Program-made: the position numbers and the translations under genes
Shown here: positions 50,856-59,074 of the stretch, one piece after another
Layout: every line of letters starts with the position of its first letter
Position numbering within the stretch: position 1 is the first letter of the stretch
The notes under the pieces: model-generated
Database searches by the model: none
What the model was told of the DNA's origin: nothing
The model's input: the letters and a program-made list of their open reading frames with translations, nothing else
Origin: Halorubrum salinum
GTDB lineage: Archaea; Halobacteriota; Halobacteria; Halobacteriales; Haloferacaceae
NCBI RefSeq assembly: GCF_024494575.1
Contig: NZ_JANHDO010000002.1
Location: 434,001 to 498,000 of the forward strand
Length of the DNA stretch: 64,000 nt
Reading direction: 5' to 3'

Positions 50856-52100
50856 GTGATCGAGTTCGCCGCCGCCAACCCGGCGCTCGCCGCCGTCGTC
50901 GCGGCGCTTTGGATCGCCCTCGCGTTGTACGGCGCGTCTGCCGCGTGGTGGCTCGTCGAGGCGACCGTGCTCGCGCGCGGGGGTGGCGTCGACCCCGAGG
51001 AGGTCGAGTGGGGGTACGACGACGTCCAAGTGCGGATCTTGACCATCGACGCCGAGCCGGTGGTACAGGCGACGGTGAACGCCGTCCCGGACGGGATCGA
51101 CGACGTCCGCGTGATCGCCGAGGCGGACATCGAAGTCGACGGCGCGGACGTCCACGTCGTCCCCGGCACCTTCGAGTGTGACGCGACGAACAAGGGCCGG
51201 GCGGTCGAGTGGGCGCGCCGACACGTCCCCTGCGACCGCGAGTACGTCCTCTACCTCGACGAGGACACGATCATGTCCGGCTTCGAGGGGCTCCCGGACG
51301 CCGACGTGGTCCAGTTCACGGAGAAACCGCTGTACACCGGCTCGCGGATCGCGTATCTGAGCGAGGTGTTCCGGGTCGGCTACCAGTACGAGCAGTTCGC
51401 GTTCCACCGGCTGCGATACCCGTTGTACGCGTGGGGCGGCGGCGTGGCGGTCCGGTCGTCGCTCGAACGCGAGATCACGTGGGACGTGGCGACGATCACG
51501 GAGGACACGAACTTCATCTGGCGGGCCGCGGACGAGGTCGGCGTCTCATTCGCCGTGCTCGACGTGCGGTTCCGCAATCAGGCTCCCCCGTCGCTGCGCG
51601 CGATGACGAAACAGCGCCGACGGTGGATCTCGGGCACGCGCGCCGACGGACACCTGCTCCCGCTCGCGTACCGGCCGCTGTACTACACGCGGATAATCGC
51701 GTGGGCGTTCTCACCGCTCGTTCCGCTTCTCGTGCTCGCGTCGCTCGTCTTCCCGGGCACCGCTCCCGGCATGGAGTGGTATCGGACCGCCTCGCTGGCG
51801 CTTTTCTGCATCCTGTTCGTCTACACGCTCGTCGGTGCGGCCGCATATGACAAACACCCGCTCACGTGGCCGCTGTACCTCCTCTTGACGCCCGTCGCCT
51901 TCCTCGCTCACTCGGCCGGGGCGCTGTGGGGCGTCGTCAGCCCCGTGACGACCTTCGAGGTGACGGAAAAGGTGACGCCGGACGTGATCGAATCCGTCCA
52001 CGAGTCGATGGAAGACGGCGCGCTCAGCGAGCACGACGGCGCAGAGCGGCTGATGCGCGAGGCGGACGAGGAGTTCACCTTCGACGTGTTCGACGACTAG
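50856..52100 (+). CDS. membrane-associated family 2 glycosyltransferase
   Basis: 414 aa from a GTG start. Hydrophobic helix at 12-32 (LAAVVAALWIALALYGASAAWW), then a cytosolic GT-A domain: RVIAEADIEVDG, ECDATNKGRAVEWA, the DxD-type YLDEDTIMSG (D135, D137), TITEDTNFIWRAA (TED) and acceptor motif KQRRRWISGTRADG (Q-x-x-R-W). Three or four C-terminal membrane helices (AWAFSPLVPLLVLASLVF; LTWPLYLLLTPVAFLAHSAG). This resembles cellulose-synthase/EgtA-type processive or polyprenyl glycosyltransferases (egghead-like). Acceptor unknown; probably envelope or lipid glycan. Not cotranscribed by overlap with scpA (82-bp gap). Confidence 0.8.
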   Translation: MIEFAAANPALAAVVAALWIALALYGASAAWWLVEATVLARGGGVDPEEVEWGYDDVQVRILTIDAEPVVQATVNAVPDGIDDVRVIAEADIEVDGADVHVVPGTFECDATNKGRAVEWARRHVPCDREYVLYLDEDTIMSGFEGLPDADVVQFTEKPLYTGSRIAYLSEVFRVGYQYEQFAFHRLRYPLYAWGGGVAVRSSLEREITWDVATITEDTNFIWRAADEVGVSFAVLDVRFRNQAPPSLRAMTKQRRRWISGTRADGHLLPLAYRPLYYTRIIAWAFSPLVPLLVLASLVFPGTAPGMEWYRTASLALFCILFVYTLVGAAAYDKHPLTWPLYLLLTPVAFLAHSAGALWGVVSPVTTFEVTEKVTPDVIESVHESMEDGALSEHDGAERLMREADEEFTFDVFDD

Positions 52101-52187
52101 CGCGCGGCCGCCGTCAGCGACCGCGGCCGCGGATCGCGCCGGTCTCCGTGCCCGCTCGGTTGCCGCTCGTTTCCGGCCACTCACCGC

Positions 52188-53747
52188 TCACTCGCCGTCG
52201 ATCCACGCGGAGAACCCGCCGTCGATGAGCGTCTCTGACTGCTTGTCGATGTACTCTCGCTGGGTGTCGGAGAGGGCGGTCTCGAAGTCGTCGCCGTCGT
52301 CGAGCCGCGCGCGGACGCGGTCGCGCTTCCAGCTCGCCGGCGTGGTGCGGTTCGCGACGCGCCACCGAAGCGGCGCGATCCACGCGGCCGCCTCGTCGTC
52401 CGCACAGCCCGCGGTCCGGAGCCCGGCCTCCGCGTGGTCGAGGATGTCGGCGAACAGCGCGTCGGTGTCCGTCGTTCGCTCGCCGTCGGGCCCGATCCAC
52501 TCGATGTCGGCGTCGAGTCCGTCGGCCACCGCGGCGTAGAAGTTGTCGCGTGCGGTCTCCCACTCCAACCCGATCACGGGGTGTTCGCGCTGCGGGAGCG
52601 CCTGCATCAGCCCGGCGAACGCGCTCTGGAACGCGATCGAGTCGCGGACCGTCGGCTGACCGGGAATCGGCCGGAACTCGATGCGGGCGTTCGCGGCGGA
52701 GCGGCTCGCGCCCTCGAAGACGGGACGGACCCACCGCCAGTAGCTCCCGTGTTTGGTCCGGAAGGTCGCGAACGCGTCGTCGAACCGGTCCGTCCCGTCG
52801 GACTCCGGCATCGGGATCAGCGTCTCGTCGCCGGCGATCCGGTCGACCGCGGTCTCCACGTCGTGGAACTCCCGCGGGAACCGGACCTTGTCCGCGTCGG
52901 TCCGGGCGTTGAGCACGGACTCGAACACGTGGATCCGGTTCTCGGTCGCCCCCTCCGCGAGCACGCGCTCGCCGTCCCAGTCGTCGTCGTACAGCTCCGG
53001 CGGGAAGAAGGGAGAGTTGACGCCGAGCGCGAGCAGCGGCCCGGCGATCCGGAGCGCGTACCGGAAGTGCCGCGGCAGCGTCGTCGCCTGCGCGACTTGG
53101 AAGTGCGGCTGGATCGAGGTGATGAGGCTCTCCGGCATCACCGTGTCGGCGGAAAGCGACACGCCCGGCGCGTCGACTGACACGTCCGTCGCGCCCGCGC
53201 CCTCGGTGTTGGCCATCGCGTGGTACCGGACCGAGTCGCTCATGTTGACCGCGACGGTCACCCCGTCGACGTCGACGCTGTCGGTGAGGTATCCCGCGGC
53301 CGTCTCGCCCGCCGGGGGGATGGTCCAGATCCCGTCTGAGACGAGCCGCATCCCCTCGACGCCGGCGGTGTTCTCGGCGGCCTCCAGCCGCGCGCGGACC
53401 TCCGCGAGTTGAGCCATCAGCCCGTGGTCCGAGAGGGGCTGCGGGCTCGTGGACATCTCCGCGTTGTGTAAGCCGAGCTCCTTTTCGAAGCCCATGAGCT
53501 CCAGCATTCGGCGCGGAACGCGCATCAGCGCGTAGTCGCCCGCGCGGGACTCCTCGCTCCACCGCCCGTCCGCGACGGCGTAAAACTCGTACTCGAAGCC
53601 GACGATCGACTGGTGGTTGTCGAACGAGCCGTCTCGAAGCTCCTGTTTGACGATCTCCGCCTCCTCCTCGGCGCGGGCGGCGAACTCGTCGGGGTCGACC
53701 GCGAGCGCCTCGCGGACGCCGTCGGCGAGGGCGGACTCGGTGCTCAT
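52188..53747 (-). CDS. glutamate-cysteine-ligase-like protein
   Basis: 519 aa from ATG 53747; the open frame runs much further upstream but only as antisense to DNA ligase. The N-terminal region has SIVGFEYEFYAVADGRW (the E-x-E metal pattern of glutamate-cysteine/carboxylate-amine ligases), LGLHNAEMSTSPQPLSDHG, then TSIQPHFQVAQATTLPRHF and NARIEFRPIPGQPTVRD with EFR-type ligands. This fold makes gamma-glutamyl peptides; gamma-glutamylcysteine is the main thiol of haloarchaea, but this protein is longer than the characterised haloarchaeal GshA, so the substrate is uncertain. Single-gene unit, divergent from DNA ligase. Confidence 0.65.
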   Translation of the reverse strand: MSTESALADGVREALAVDPDEFAARAEEEAEIVKQELRDGSFDNHQSIVGFEYEFYAVADGRWSEESRAGDYALMRVPRRMLELMGFEKELGLHNAEMSTSPQPLSDHGLMAQLAEVRARLEAAENTAGVEGMRLVSDGIWTIPPAGETAAGYLTDSVDVDGVTVAVNMSDSVRYHAMANTEGAGATDVSVDAPGVSLSADTVMPESLITSIQPHFQVAQATTLPRHFRYALRIAGPLLALGVNSPFFPPELYDDDWDGERVLAEGATENRIHVFESVLNARTDADKVRFPREFHDVETAVDRIAGDETLIPMPESDGTDRFDDAFATFRTKHGSYWRWVRPVFEGASRSAANARIEFRPIPGQPTVRDSIAFQSAFAGLMQALPQREHPVIGLEWETARDNFYAAVADGLDADIEWIGPDGERTTDTDALFADILDHAEAGLRTAGCADDEAAAWIAPLRWRVANRTTPASWKRDRVRARLDDGDDFETALSDTQREYIDKQSETLIDGGFSAWIDGE

Positions 53748-53870
53748 GCGACGGTCGACGGACCGCCCACCTAAAAAGGGCAACGGCCGATCGGCGGCGT
53801 GCGAGCGGTCACCACGCCCCGGCGTCCGACGTACCGGCGCGTTTTTGCCCGCCGATCGACGACTCGGCGC

Positions 53871-55868
53871 ATGGAGTTCGCCGCGTTCGCGGAGCGAGCC
53901 GAGCGGCTGGCCGACGAGCCGGGCGACATCGAGACGACGCTCGCGGTCGCCGAGCTGCTCGTCGCCGCGGGCGACGCATCCGGAGACGACGACGCGGGCG
54001 ACGGTATCGACGCAGACGACCTCTCCACGGTCGTCCGGTTCCTGCTCGGCAGCGTGTTCCCCGCCCACGACACGCGAACGCTGGACGTGGGGCCGGCCAT
54101 GTGCCGAGAGGCGCTCGCGAAGGCCGCCGGACCCAACGTCACCGCGGCCGACGTCGAAGACCGGCTCGCGGCCGAAGGCGAGATCGGCGCGGTCGCCGCC
54201 GACCTCGACCTCGGCGGGCAGCGCGGGCTCGCCGCGTTCGGCGGGGACAGCGAGCCCGGAGACGTCGGTCGCGACGCGCTCACCGTTCGCCAGGTCGACG
54301 CGGAGCTTCGATCGATCGCGGCCGCCGCGGGCGACGGCAGCGAGTCGCGCAAACTGGACGCGCTGTTCGGACTGTTCAACCGCTGTGGCCCGGCCGAGGC
54401 CAAGCTGCTCGCCCGCCTCGTGCTCGGGGAGATGCGACTCGGCGTCGGCGAGGGAACCGTCCGCGACGCGGTCGCGGAGGCGTTTCTCACGGCCGAGGGC
54501 GACGCGTCTGGCGACGCAGACGGCGAGGACACAGGGAGCGAGGAGCCGGCTCTGCGAGCCGACAGCGAGTCGGTCTCGGCCGTCGAGCGCGCCCTGCAGG
54601 TGACGAACGACTACGGACGCGTCGCCCGGCTCGCGCGCGACGAGGGGGTCGCGGGACTCCGGGAGGAACGCCTCGAAGTCGGTCGCCCGGTCCAGGCGAT
54701 GCTCGCGCAGGCGGGGACCGCGACCGACGCGGTCGAGTCGTTCGGCGAGGTCGCCGTCGAGACGAAGTTCGACGGCGCGCGGGTGCAGATACACTACGCG
54801 CCCGGCGGCGAACCCGGATCCGGCTCGACCGCGGACGGGACGGCCGACGCCGACGGGAGAGCCGACGCCGAACCCGACGGCCTCGGCCCCCGGGTCTACT
54901 CGCGCAACATGGACGACGTGACGGCCGCCCTCCCGGAGATCGCGGAGTACGTCGAATCGCGGGTCGACGCGCCGGTCATCCTCGACGGCGAGGTCGTCGC
55001 GGTCGACGACGACGGCGATCCGCTCCCCTTTCAGGAGGTGTTACGACGCTTCCGGCGGAAACACGAGGTCGACCGGATGCGTGAGGAGGTGCGGCTCCGG
55101 CTGCACGCGTTCGACTGCCTCCACGCCGACGGCACAGACCTCCTCGATTCGCCCCTCCGGGTCCGTCACGAGCGGCTCGTCGACGCGCTCCCGGACGCGG
55201 CCGCCGGCCTAGAGGTCGCGACCGACGCCGAGGCGATCGCGGCCGCCGAGCGAGCCGCGCTGGAGGCCGGCCACGAGGGCGTCATGCTGAAGAACCCCGA
55301 GTCGACGTACACGCCCGGCGACCGCGGCCGCGACTGGCTGAAGCGCAAGCCCGACGTGGAGACGCTCGACGCGGTCGTTGTGGGCGCGGAGTGGGGCGAG
55401 GGACGTCGCGCCGAGCAGTTCGGGACGTTCCTACTCGGGGTTCGTGACGAGTCGGGAGGGTCGGGTGAGTCGGGCGCGTCGGGCGCGTCGGGCCCCGCGG
55501 ACACCGACGTCACCGTCGAGACCGCGTCGACCAGCGGCTACGCGACCGTGGGAAAAGTCGCCACGGGCGTCACCGACGCGGAACTCGCAGATCTCACGGA
55601 ACGGCTGAAGCCGCACGTCGTCCGCGAGGAGGGGACGACGGTCGCGTTCGACCCGGCGCTCGTCGTCGAGGTCGGATACGAGGAGATCCAGCCGTCGCCG
55701 ACGTACTCGGCCGGCTACGCGCTCCGGTTCCCGCGGTTCGTGGGCGTCCGCGAGGACAAGAGCGTGGGCGACGCCGACTCGCTGGAGCGGGTGGAGCGGC
55801 TGGCGGGCGCGGATGGCGAGTCGGCTGACGATGCGGATGACGAGTCGGTCGATGACGCGGACGAGTGA
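53871..55868 (+). CDS. ligA: ATP-dependent DNA ligase
   Basis: 665 aa, replicative-type archaeal ligase. N-terminal DNA-binding domain (1-250: MEFAAFAERAERLADEPGDI), adenylation domain with motif I VETKFDGARVQIHY (catalytic Lys), RVYSRNMDDVT, VILDGEVVAVDDDG, EGVMLKNPESTYTPG and motif V DWLKRKPD; OB-fold after that, ending FPRFVGVREDK. Longer than the usual 560-600 aa because of acidic or Ser/Gly insertions: near 308-325, a 5 x 9-bp repeat region at 55451-55495, and an Asp/Glu tail. Start ATG 53871 is where homology begins. Divergent from the GCL-like gene. Confidence 0.93.
   Translation: MEFAAFAERAERLADEPGDIETTLAVAELLVAAGDASGDDDAGDGIDADDLSTVVRFLLGSVFPAHDTRTLDVGPAMCREALAKAAGPNVTAADVEDRLAAEGEIGAVAADLDLGGQRGLAAFGGDSEPGDVGRDALTVRQVDAELRSIAAAAGDGSESRKLDALFGLFNRCGPAEAKLLARLVLGEMRLGVGEGTVRDAVAEAFLTAEGDASGDADGEDTGSEEPALRADSESVSAVERALQVTNDYGRVARLARDEGVAGLREERLEVGRPVQAMLAQAGTATDAVESFGEVAVETKFDGARVQIHYAPGGEPGSGSTADGTADADGRADAEPDGLGPRVYSRNMDDVTAALPEIAEYVESRVDAPVILDGEVVAVDDDGDPLPFQEVLRRFRRKHEVDRMREEVRLRLHAFDCLHADGTDLLDSPLRVRHERLVDALPDAAAGLEVATDAEAIAAAERAALEAGHEGVMLKNPESTYTPGDRGRDWLKRKPDVETLDAVVVGAEWGEGRRAEQFGTFLLGVRDESGGSGESGASGASGPADTDVTVETASTSGYATVGKVATGVTDAELADLTERLKPHVVREEGTTVAFDPALVVEVGYEEIQPSPTYSAGYALRFPRFVGVREDKSVGDADSLERVERLAGADGESADDADDESVDDADE
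55451..55495 (+). repeat. five 9-bp tandem repeats inside the DNA ligase gene
   Basis: GTCGGGNNN is repeated five times without gap (third-position variants AGG, TGA, CGC, CGC, CCC). It encodes Ser-Gly-X triplets in a loop of the ligase OB domain. Multiples of three keep the frame, so the repeat number could vary between strains. Confidence 0.85.
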
Positions 55869-55923
55869 TCCGACCGAGACGCGCGATGGCCACGCTCAAG
55901 ACGGTCGGCGTCGGACTCACTCC

Positions 55924-56658
55924 ATGACCGTTCGATACGACGAGTTCACCGTCGAGTGGCTCGGCTACGCGACGGCGCGGCTGGAGGCCGCGGGCGGCCC
56001 GGTCGTCTACACCGACCCCGGCCGATACGGCGTCTTGGACGACTACTGGGCGCGCGACGGCGACCTCGTCGTCGTCACCCACGACCACCACTACGACCCC
56101 GCGGGAATCCGGTCCGTCGCCGCCGACCACGCGACGGTCGTGATCTACGACGCCGTCGACCCGGCCGGGATCGACCGCGACGTGGATCCGATCGAGTCGC
56201 TCGCGGCCGACTACGACGTGGTCCGCGTCGACGACGCGGCGCGCGTGGACGTCGACACCCCCGCCGGCGCGGTCACGTGCTGGTCCGTTCCGGCGCACAA
56301 CGACCCCGAGGGGCCGAACGCCGGCCCGAACGGCTCGGTGGTCCACCCGCCGGGGTTCGGCTGTGGCTTCCTCCTCTCCGTCGGCGGCCGAACCGTGTTC
56401 TGGCCCGGCGACTCCGACGCGCTCGACGGGTTCGCCGAGCTCGACGTCTCGATATTCCTCGCGAACATCGGCGGGGGCGGACTCGTCTCCGACCGCCGCG
56501 CGGCGGCCGACCTCGCCGAGGAGCTGGACCCCGATCTGGTCGTCCCGATCCACTACGACACCTTCGACCGACTCGAAGCCGACGGCGAGGCGTTCGCGGG
56601 CGACGTGGCCGCGCGGTCGATCCCGGTCGCGCTCGACGCGCGCTCGGCGAACCAGTAG
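55924..56658 (+). CDS. metallo-beta-lactamase-fold hydrolase, UlaG-like
   Basis: 244 aa from ATG 55924. The fold opens with FTVEWLGYATARLEAAGGPVVYTDPG, then the metal motif VVTHDHHYDPAGIRS (H-x-H-x-D-type; the second canonical His is replaced by the spacing HDHHYD). Further ligands: VPAHNDPEG, FWPGDSDALDGF and the C-terminal VVPIHYDTFDRL. It is of the group that includes L-ascorbate-6-phosphate lactonase UlaG and many unassigned archaeal proteins. Substrate unknown. Follows ligA after 55 bp. Confidence 0.82.
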   Translation: MTVRYDEFTVEWLGYATARLEAAGGPVVYTDPGRYGVLDDYWARDGDLVVVTHDHHYDPAGIRSVAADHATVVIYDAVDPAGIDRDVDPIESLAADYDVVRVDDAARVDVDTPAGAVTCWSVPAHNDPEGPNAGPNGSVVHPPGFGCGFLLSVGGRTVFWPGDSDALDGFAELDVSIFLANIGGGGLVSDRRAAADLAEELDPDLVVPIHYDTFDRLEADGEAFAGDVAARSIPVALDARSANQ

Positions 56659-56687
56659 GTCGCGTCGCCGTCTTTCGGGCTCCGATC

Positions 56688-57869
56688 TCAGTTCCGACGC
56701 GCTCGCAGCGCGACCGCGAGCGTCGCGAGCAGGGCGGCGACGACCCCGAAGCCGGGCGCGGCAGCGCCGGTCTCGTCCCCGTCGGAAGCCTCCGTTTCGC
56801 TCTCGTCCACCCCGTTCCCGTCCGCTCCGTTCTCGTCCGTCTCGCTCCCGTCCGCTCCGCTCCCGTCGTCATTCGTTTCCGCCTGCGCCTGCCGGTCCGC
56901 GATCGCGGTCGAGAGCGCCGTCGTCGTCTCGATCACGCTGCGCGGCGCGGGCTGGTTGAGGTAGTTCCGATCTAACACGACGTAGTTCCGCTCGACGCCC
57001 GCGGTCGTGCTCGCGTACGGCTCCTCGTCGAGGATCGGCGCGTCGGGATCGGTGACGATGATCAGCTCGGGGTCGGTCTGGAGGATCACTTCGTTCGACA
57101 GCTGCGGGTAGCCGTCTCCCTCCTCGGCGGCGACGTTGTCGACGCCGCCGACGCGCATGATCTCGTCGATGAACGTGTCGCCGCCGGCGACGAACCCGTC
57201 GCCGAGCGGGTACAGCGCCTTCGGCCGGTCGACGTCCGCGGTCCGCGCCTCCGCGTCCGCGACGGCCGCGGCCATCTCCTCGTTGGTCGCCGCCGCGGCC
57301 TCGCAGTTGCCGACCAGCCGACCGGTCGTCGTCGTCTTCGCCGCGATGTCGTCGACGCTCGTCGCCGCGGGGAAGTGGTAGACGGTGAGCCCCTGCTCGC
57401 GGAGGTCCGCGACCTGATCGGCGGAGGCGTTCGGGGCGAGCACGAGGTCCGGGTCCGCGTTCACGACCTTCTCGACGCTGACGCCGAGCCCCTCGGCCGA
57501 GACGTCCGTCTTCTCTCCGGCTCCGTCGAGGTACGCCGCGAACTGCGTCACGCCGACGACGCGGTCGCGCGCGCCGATCTCCCAGAGCGTCTGGGCGGCC
57601 GATGGGTTCACCGTCACGATCCGCTCGGGTCGCTCGTCGAGCGTGACCGTCGTCCCCGTCGCGTCAGTCAGTTCGACCGGGAATTCACACGCGTCGGTGG
57701 CTCCGCCGCCGGCCTGCAGCGCCGCACCGCCGGAAGCTGCGGCGGTAGCGGAGGCGGCGTGGTCGGCATGTGCTGCCGCTGGCTGGGCGTCCACGGGTGC
57801 GGCGGTGACGCCGCCGGCGATCGCGCTCGTCACGAGCAGGGCCGCGACGAAGACGGATGTGAGTCGCAT
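56688..57869 (-). CDS. btuF: corrinoid/iron-siderophore-type ABC substrate-binding protein with PGF-CTERM tail
   Basis: 393 aa from ATG 57869. Sec signal peptide (RLTSVFVAALLVTSAIAGGVTAAP), then a BtuF-type domain: VTVNPSAAQTLWEIGARDRVVGVTQ, PDLVLAPNASADQVADLREQG, VDNVAAEEGDGYPQLSNEVIL, PDLIIVTDPDAP-type block. The C-terminus is an acidic Glu/Asp/Gly linker, then APGFGVVAALLATLAVALRARRN, a PGF-CTERM-like motif processed by archaeosortase and lipid-linked. Divergent from btuC across 62 bp. Ligand could also be a siderophore or haem; vitamin B12 fits the B12-using genes in this window. Confidence 0.82.
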   Translation of the reverse strand: MRLTSVFVAALLVTSAIAGGVTAAPVDAQPAAAHADHAASATAAASGGAALQAGGGATDACEFPVELTDATGTTVTLDERPERIVTVNPSAAQTLWEIGARDRVVGVTQFAAYLDGAGEKTDVSAEGLGVSVEKVVNADPDLVLAPNASADQVADLREQGLTVYHFPAATSVDDIAAKTTTTGRLVGNCEAAAATNEEMAAAVADAEARTADVDRPKALYPLGDGFVAGGDTFIDEIMRVGGVDNVAAEEGDGYPQLSNEVILQTDPELIIVTDPDAPILDEEPYASTTAGVERNYVVLDRNYLNQPAPRSVIETTTALSTAIADRQAQAETNDDGSGADGSETDENGADGNGVDESETEASDGDETGAAAPGFGVVAALLATLAVALRARRN

Positions 57870-57894
57870 CGGATCGACGACGGCGCGCACCCAA

Positions 57895-57904
57895 TAAGTA
57901 CTTA
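57895..57904. promoter_or_regulatory. palindromic TATA element shared by btuF and btuCD
   Basis: The 10-bp perfect palindrome TAAGTACTTA sits in the 62-bp divergent gap, 28 bp before the btuC ATG (57932) and 26 bp before the btuF ATG (57869). Each direction therefore has the same TATA element at leaderless spacing, so both units may share one TBP site. Confidence 0.55.
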
Positions 57905-57931
57905 CCTACCACAAGTCTCCTTGGTGAACAG

Positions 57932-59074
57932 ATGCACGCGTGGACGCGATCGATGGCGTGGTCCGCGGCGCTCGCGGCGACGCTCGTCGCCGTGATGGTG
58001 GTGAGCGCCGCGATCGGTCCGGTCACCATCCCGCCTACGGAGGTGCTGAAGGCGGTCGTGAACGCGCTTGTCGTCCCCGTGGGCGTCGAGTTCACGTCAC
58101 TCGGCGGCGGGCCGCTGTTGCTGCCGGGCGTCGACGTCGCCTACCGCTCCCCGTTCGCCTTCCCCGTCGACGACGTCCACCGCCAGATCGTCGTCGGGGT
58201 GCGGCTCCCGCGGATCCTCTTGGCCGCGCTCGTCGGCTTCGCGCTCGCGGCCGCCGGAACCGTCATGCAGGGCTTCTTTCGCAACCCGATGGCGGACCCG
58301 TCGATCATCGGCGTCTCGTCGGGCGCGGCCACCGGCGCGGTCGCGTTCATCGTGTTTCCCGTCGCGGTCTCCGTCACCCTCCCTCTCCCGATCGTCGGCG
58401 CGGTCGACGTGGGCGTCTCGGACGGCACCGGGTTGAGCCTCTTCGCGTTCGTCGGCGCGCTCGCCGCCGCGTTCGGCGTCTACGCGATCGCGACCACTCG
58501 CGGTCGGACGCCGGTGGCGACCCTCCTCCTCGCCGGCGTCGCGGTCCAGACGTTCCTCGGCGCGGTGATCTCGTACCTCCAACTGCAAGCCGGCGAGTCG
58601 CTCCGCCGTATCGTCGCGTGGCTCATGGGTCACCTCTCGGGCGCCGCGTGGAGCGACGTGGCCGTCACCGCGGCCGTCGTCCCGCCGCTTTTCCTCCTGC
58701 TTCTCGCGTACGCTCGCGACCTCAACGTCCTGCTTCTCGGCGAAGAGGAGGCGCGCGGGCTCGGCATCGCCGTCGAACGCACGAAGCGAATCCTGCTCGG
58801 TGCCTCCGCGCTCATCACCGCCGCGGGGGTCGCCTTCGCCGGCGTGATCGGATTCGTCGGGCTGATCGTCCCGCACATGCTCCGGCTCGTGGTCGGCCCT
58901 GACCACCGCGTCCTGCTACCGACCGCGGCGCTCGCCGGCGGGTCGTTCCTCGTCGCCGCAGACACCGTGGCCCGCTCCGGGAGCACGGAGCTCCCGGTCG
59001 GCATCGTCACCGCCGCCGTCGGCGCGCCCTTCTTCGTCTACCTGCTCGTGAACCGGGAGGTGCACGAGCTTTGA
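57932..59074 (+). CDS. btuC: ABC transporter permease BtuC
   Basis: 380-aa FecCD/BtuC-type permease with about ten helices: SMAWSAALAATLVAVMVVSAA, VRLPRILLAALVGFALAAAG, MQGFFRNPMADPSIIGVSSGA (family hallmark), LLLAGVAVQTFLGAVISYLQ, LGEEEARGLGIAVERTKRILL (coupling loop) and FVGLIVPHMLRLVVGPDHR. Partner of the BtuD ATPase encoded with a 4-bp overlap and of the divergent binding protein. Confidence 0.9.
   Translation: MHAWTRSMAWSAALAATLVAVMVVSAAIGPVTIPPTEVLKAVVNALVVPVGVEFTSLGGGPLLLPGVDVAYRSPFAFPVDDVHRQIVVGVRLPRILLAALVGFALAAAGTVMQGFFRNPMADPSIIGVSSGAATGAVAFIVFPVAVSVTLPLPIVGAVDVGVSDGTGLSLFAFVGALAAAFGVYAIATTRGRTPVATLLLAGVAVQTFLGAVISYLQLQAGESLRRIVAWLMGHLSGAAWSDVAVTAAVVPPLFLLLLAYARDLNVLLLGEEEARGLGIAVERTKRILLGASALITAAGVAFAGVIGFVGLIVPHMLRLVVGPDHRVLLPTAALAGGSFLVAADTVARSGSTELPVGIVTAAVGAPFFVYLLVNREVHEL

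Noticed and set aside
53748-54794. N-terminal extension of the glutamate-cysteine-ligase-like frame
   Set aside because: Lies wholly opposite the DNA ligase N-terminus and has no recognisable domain.
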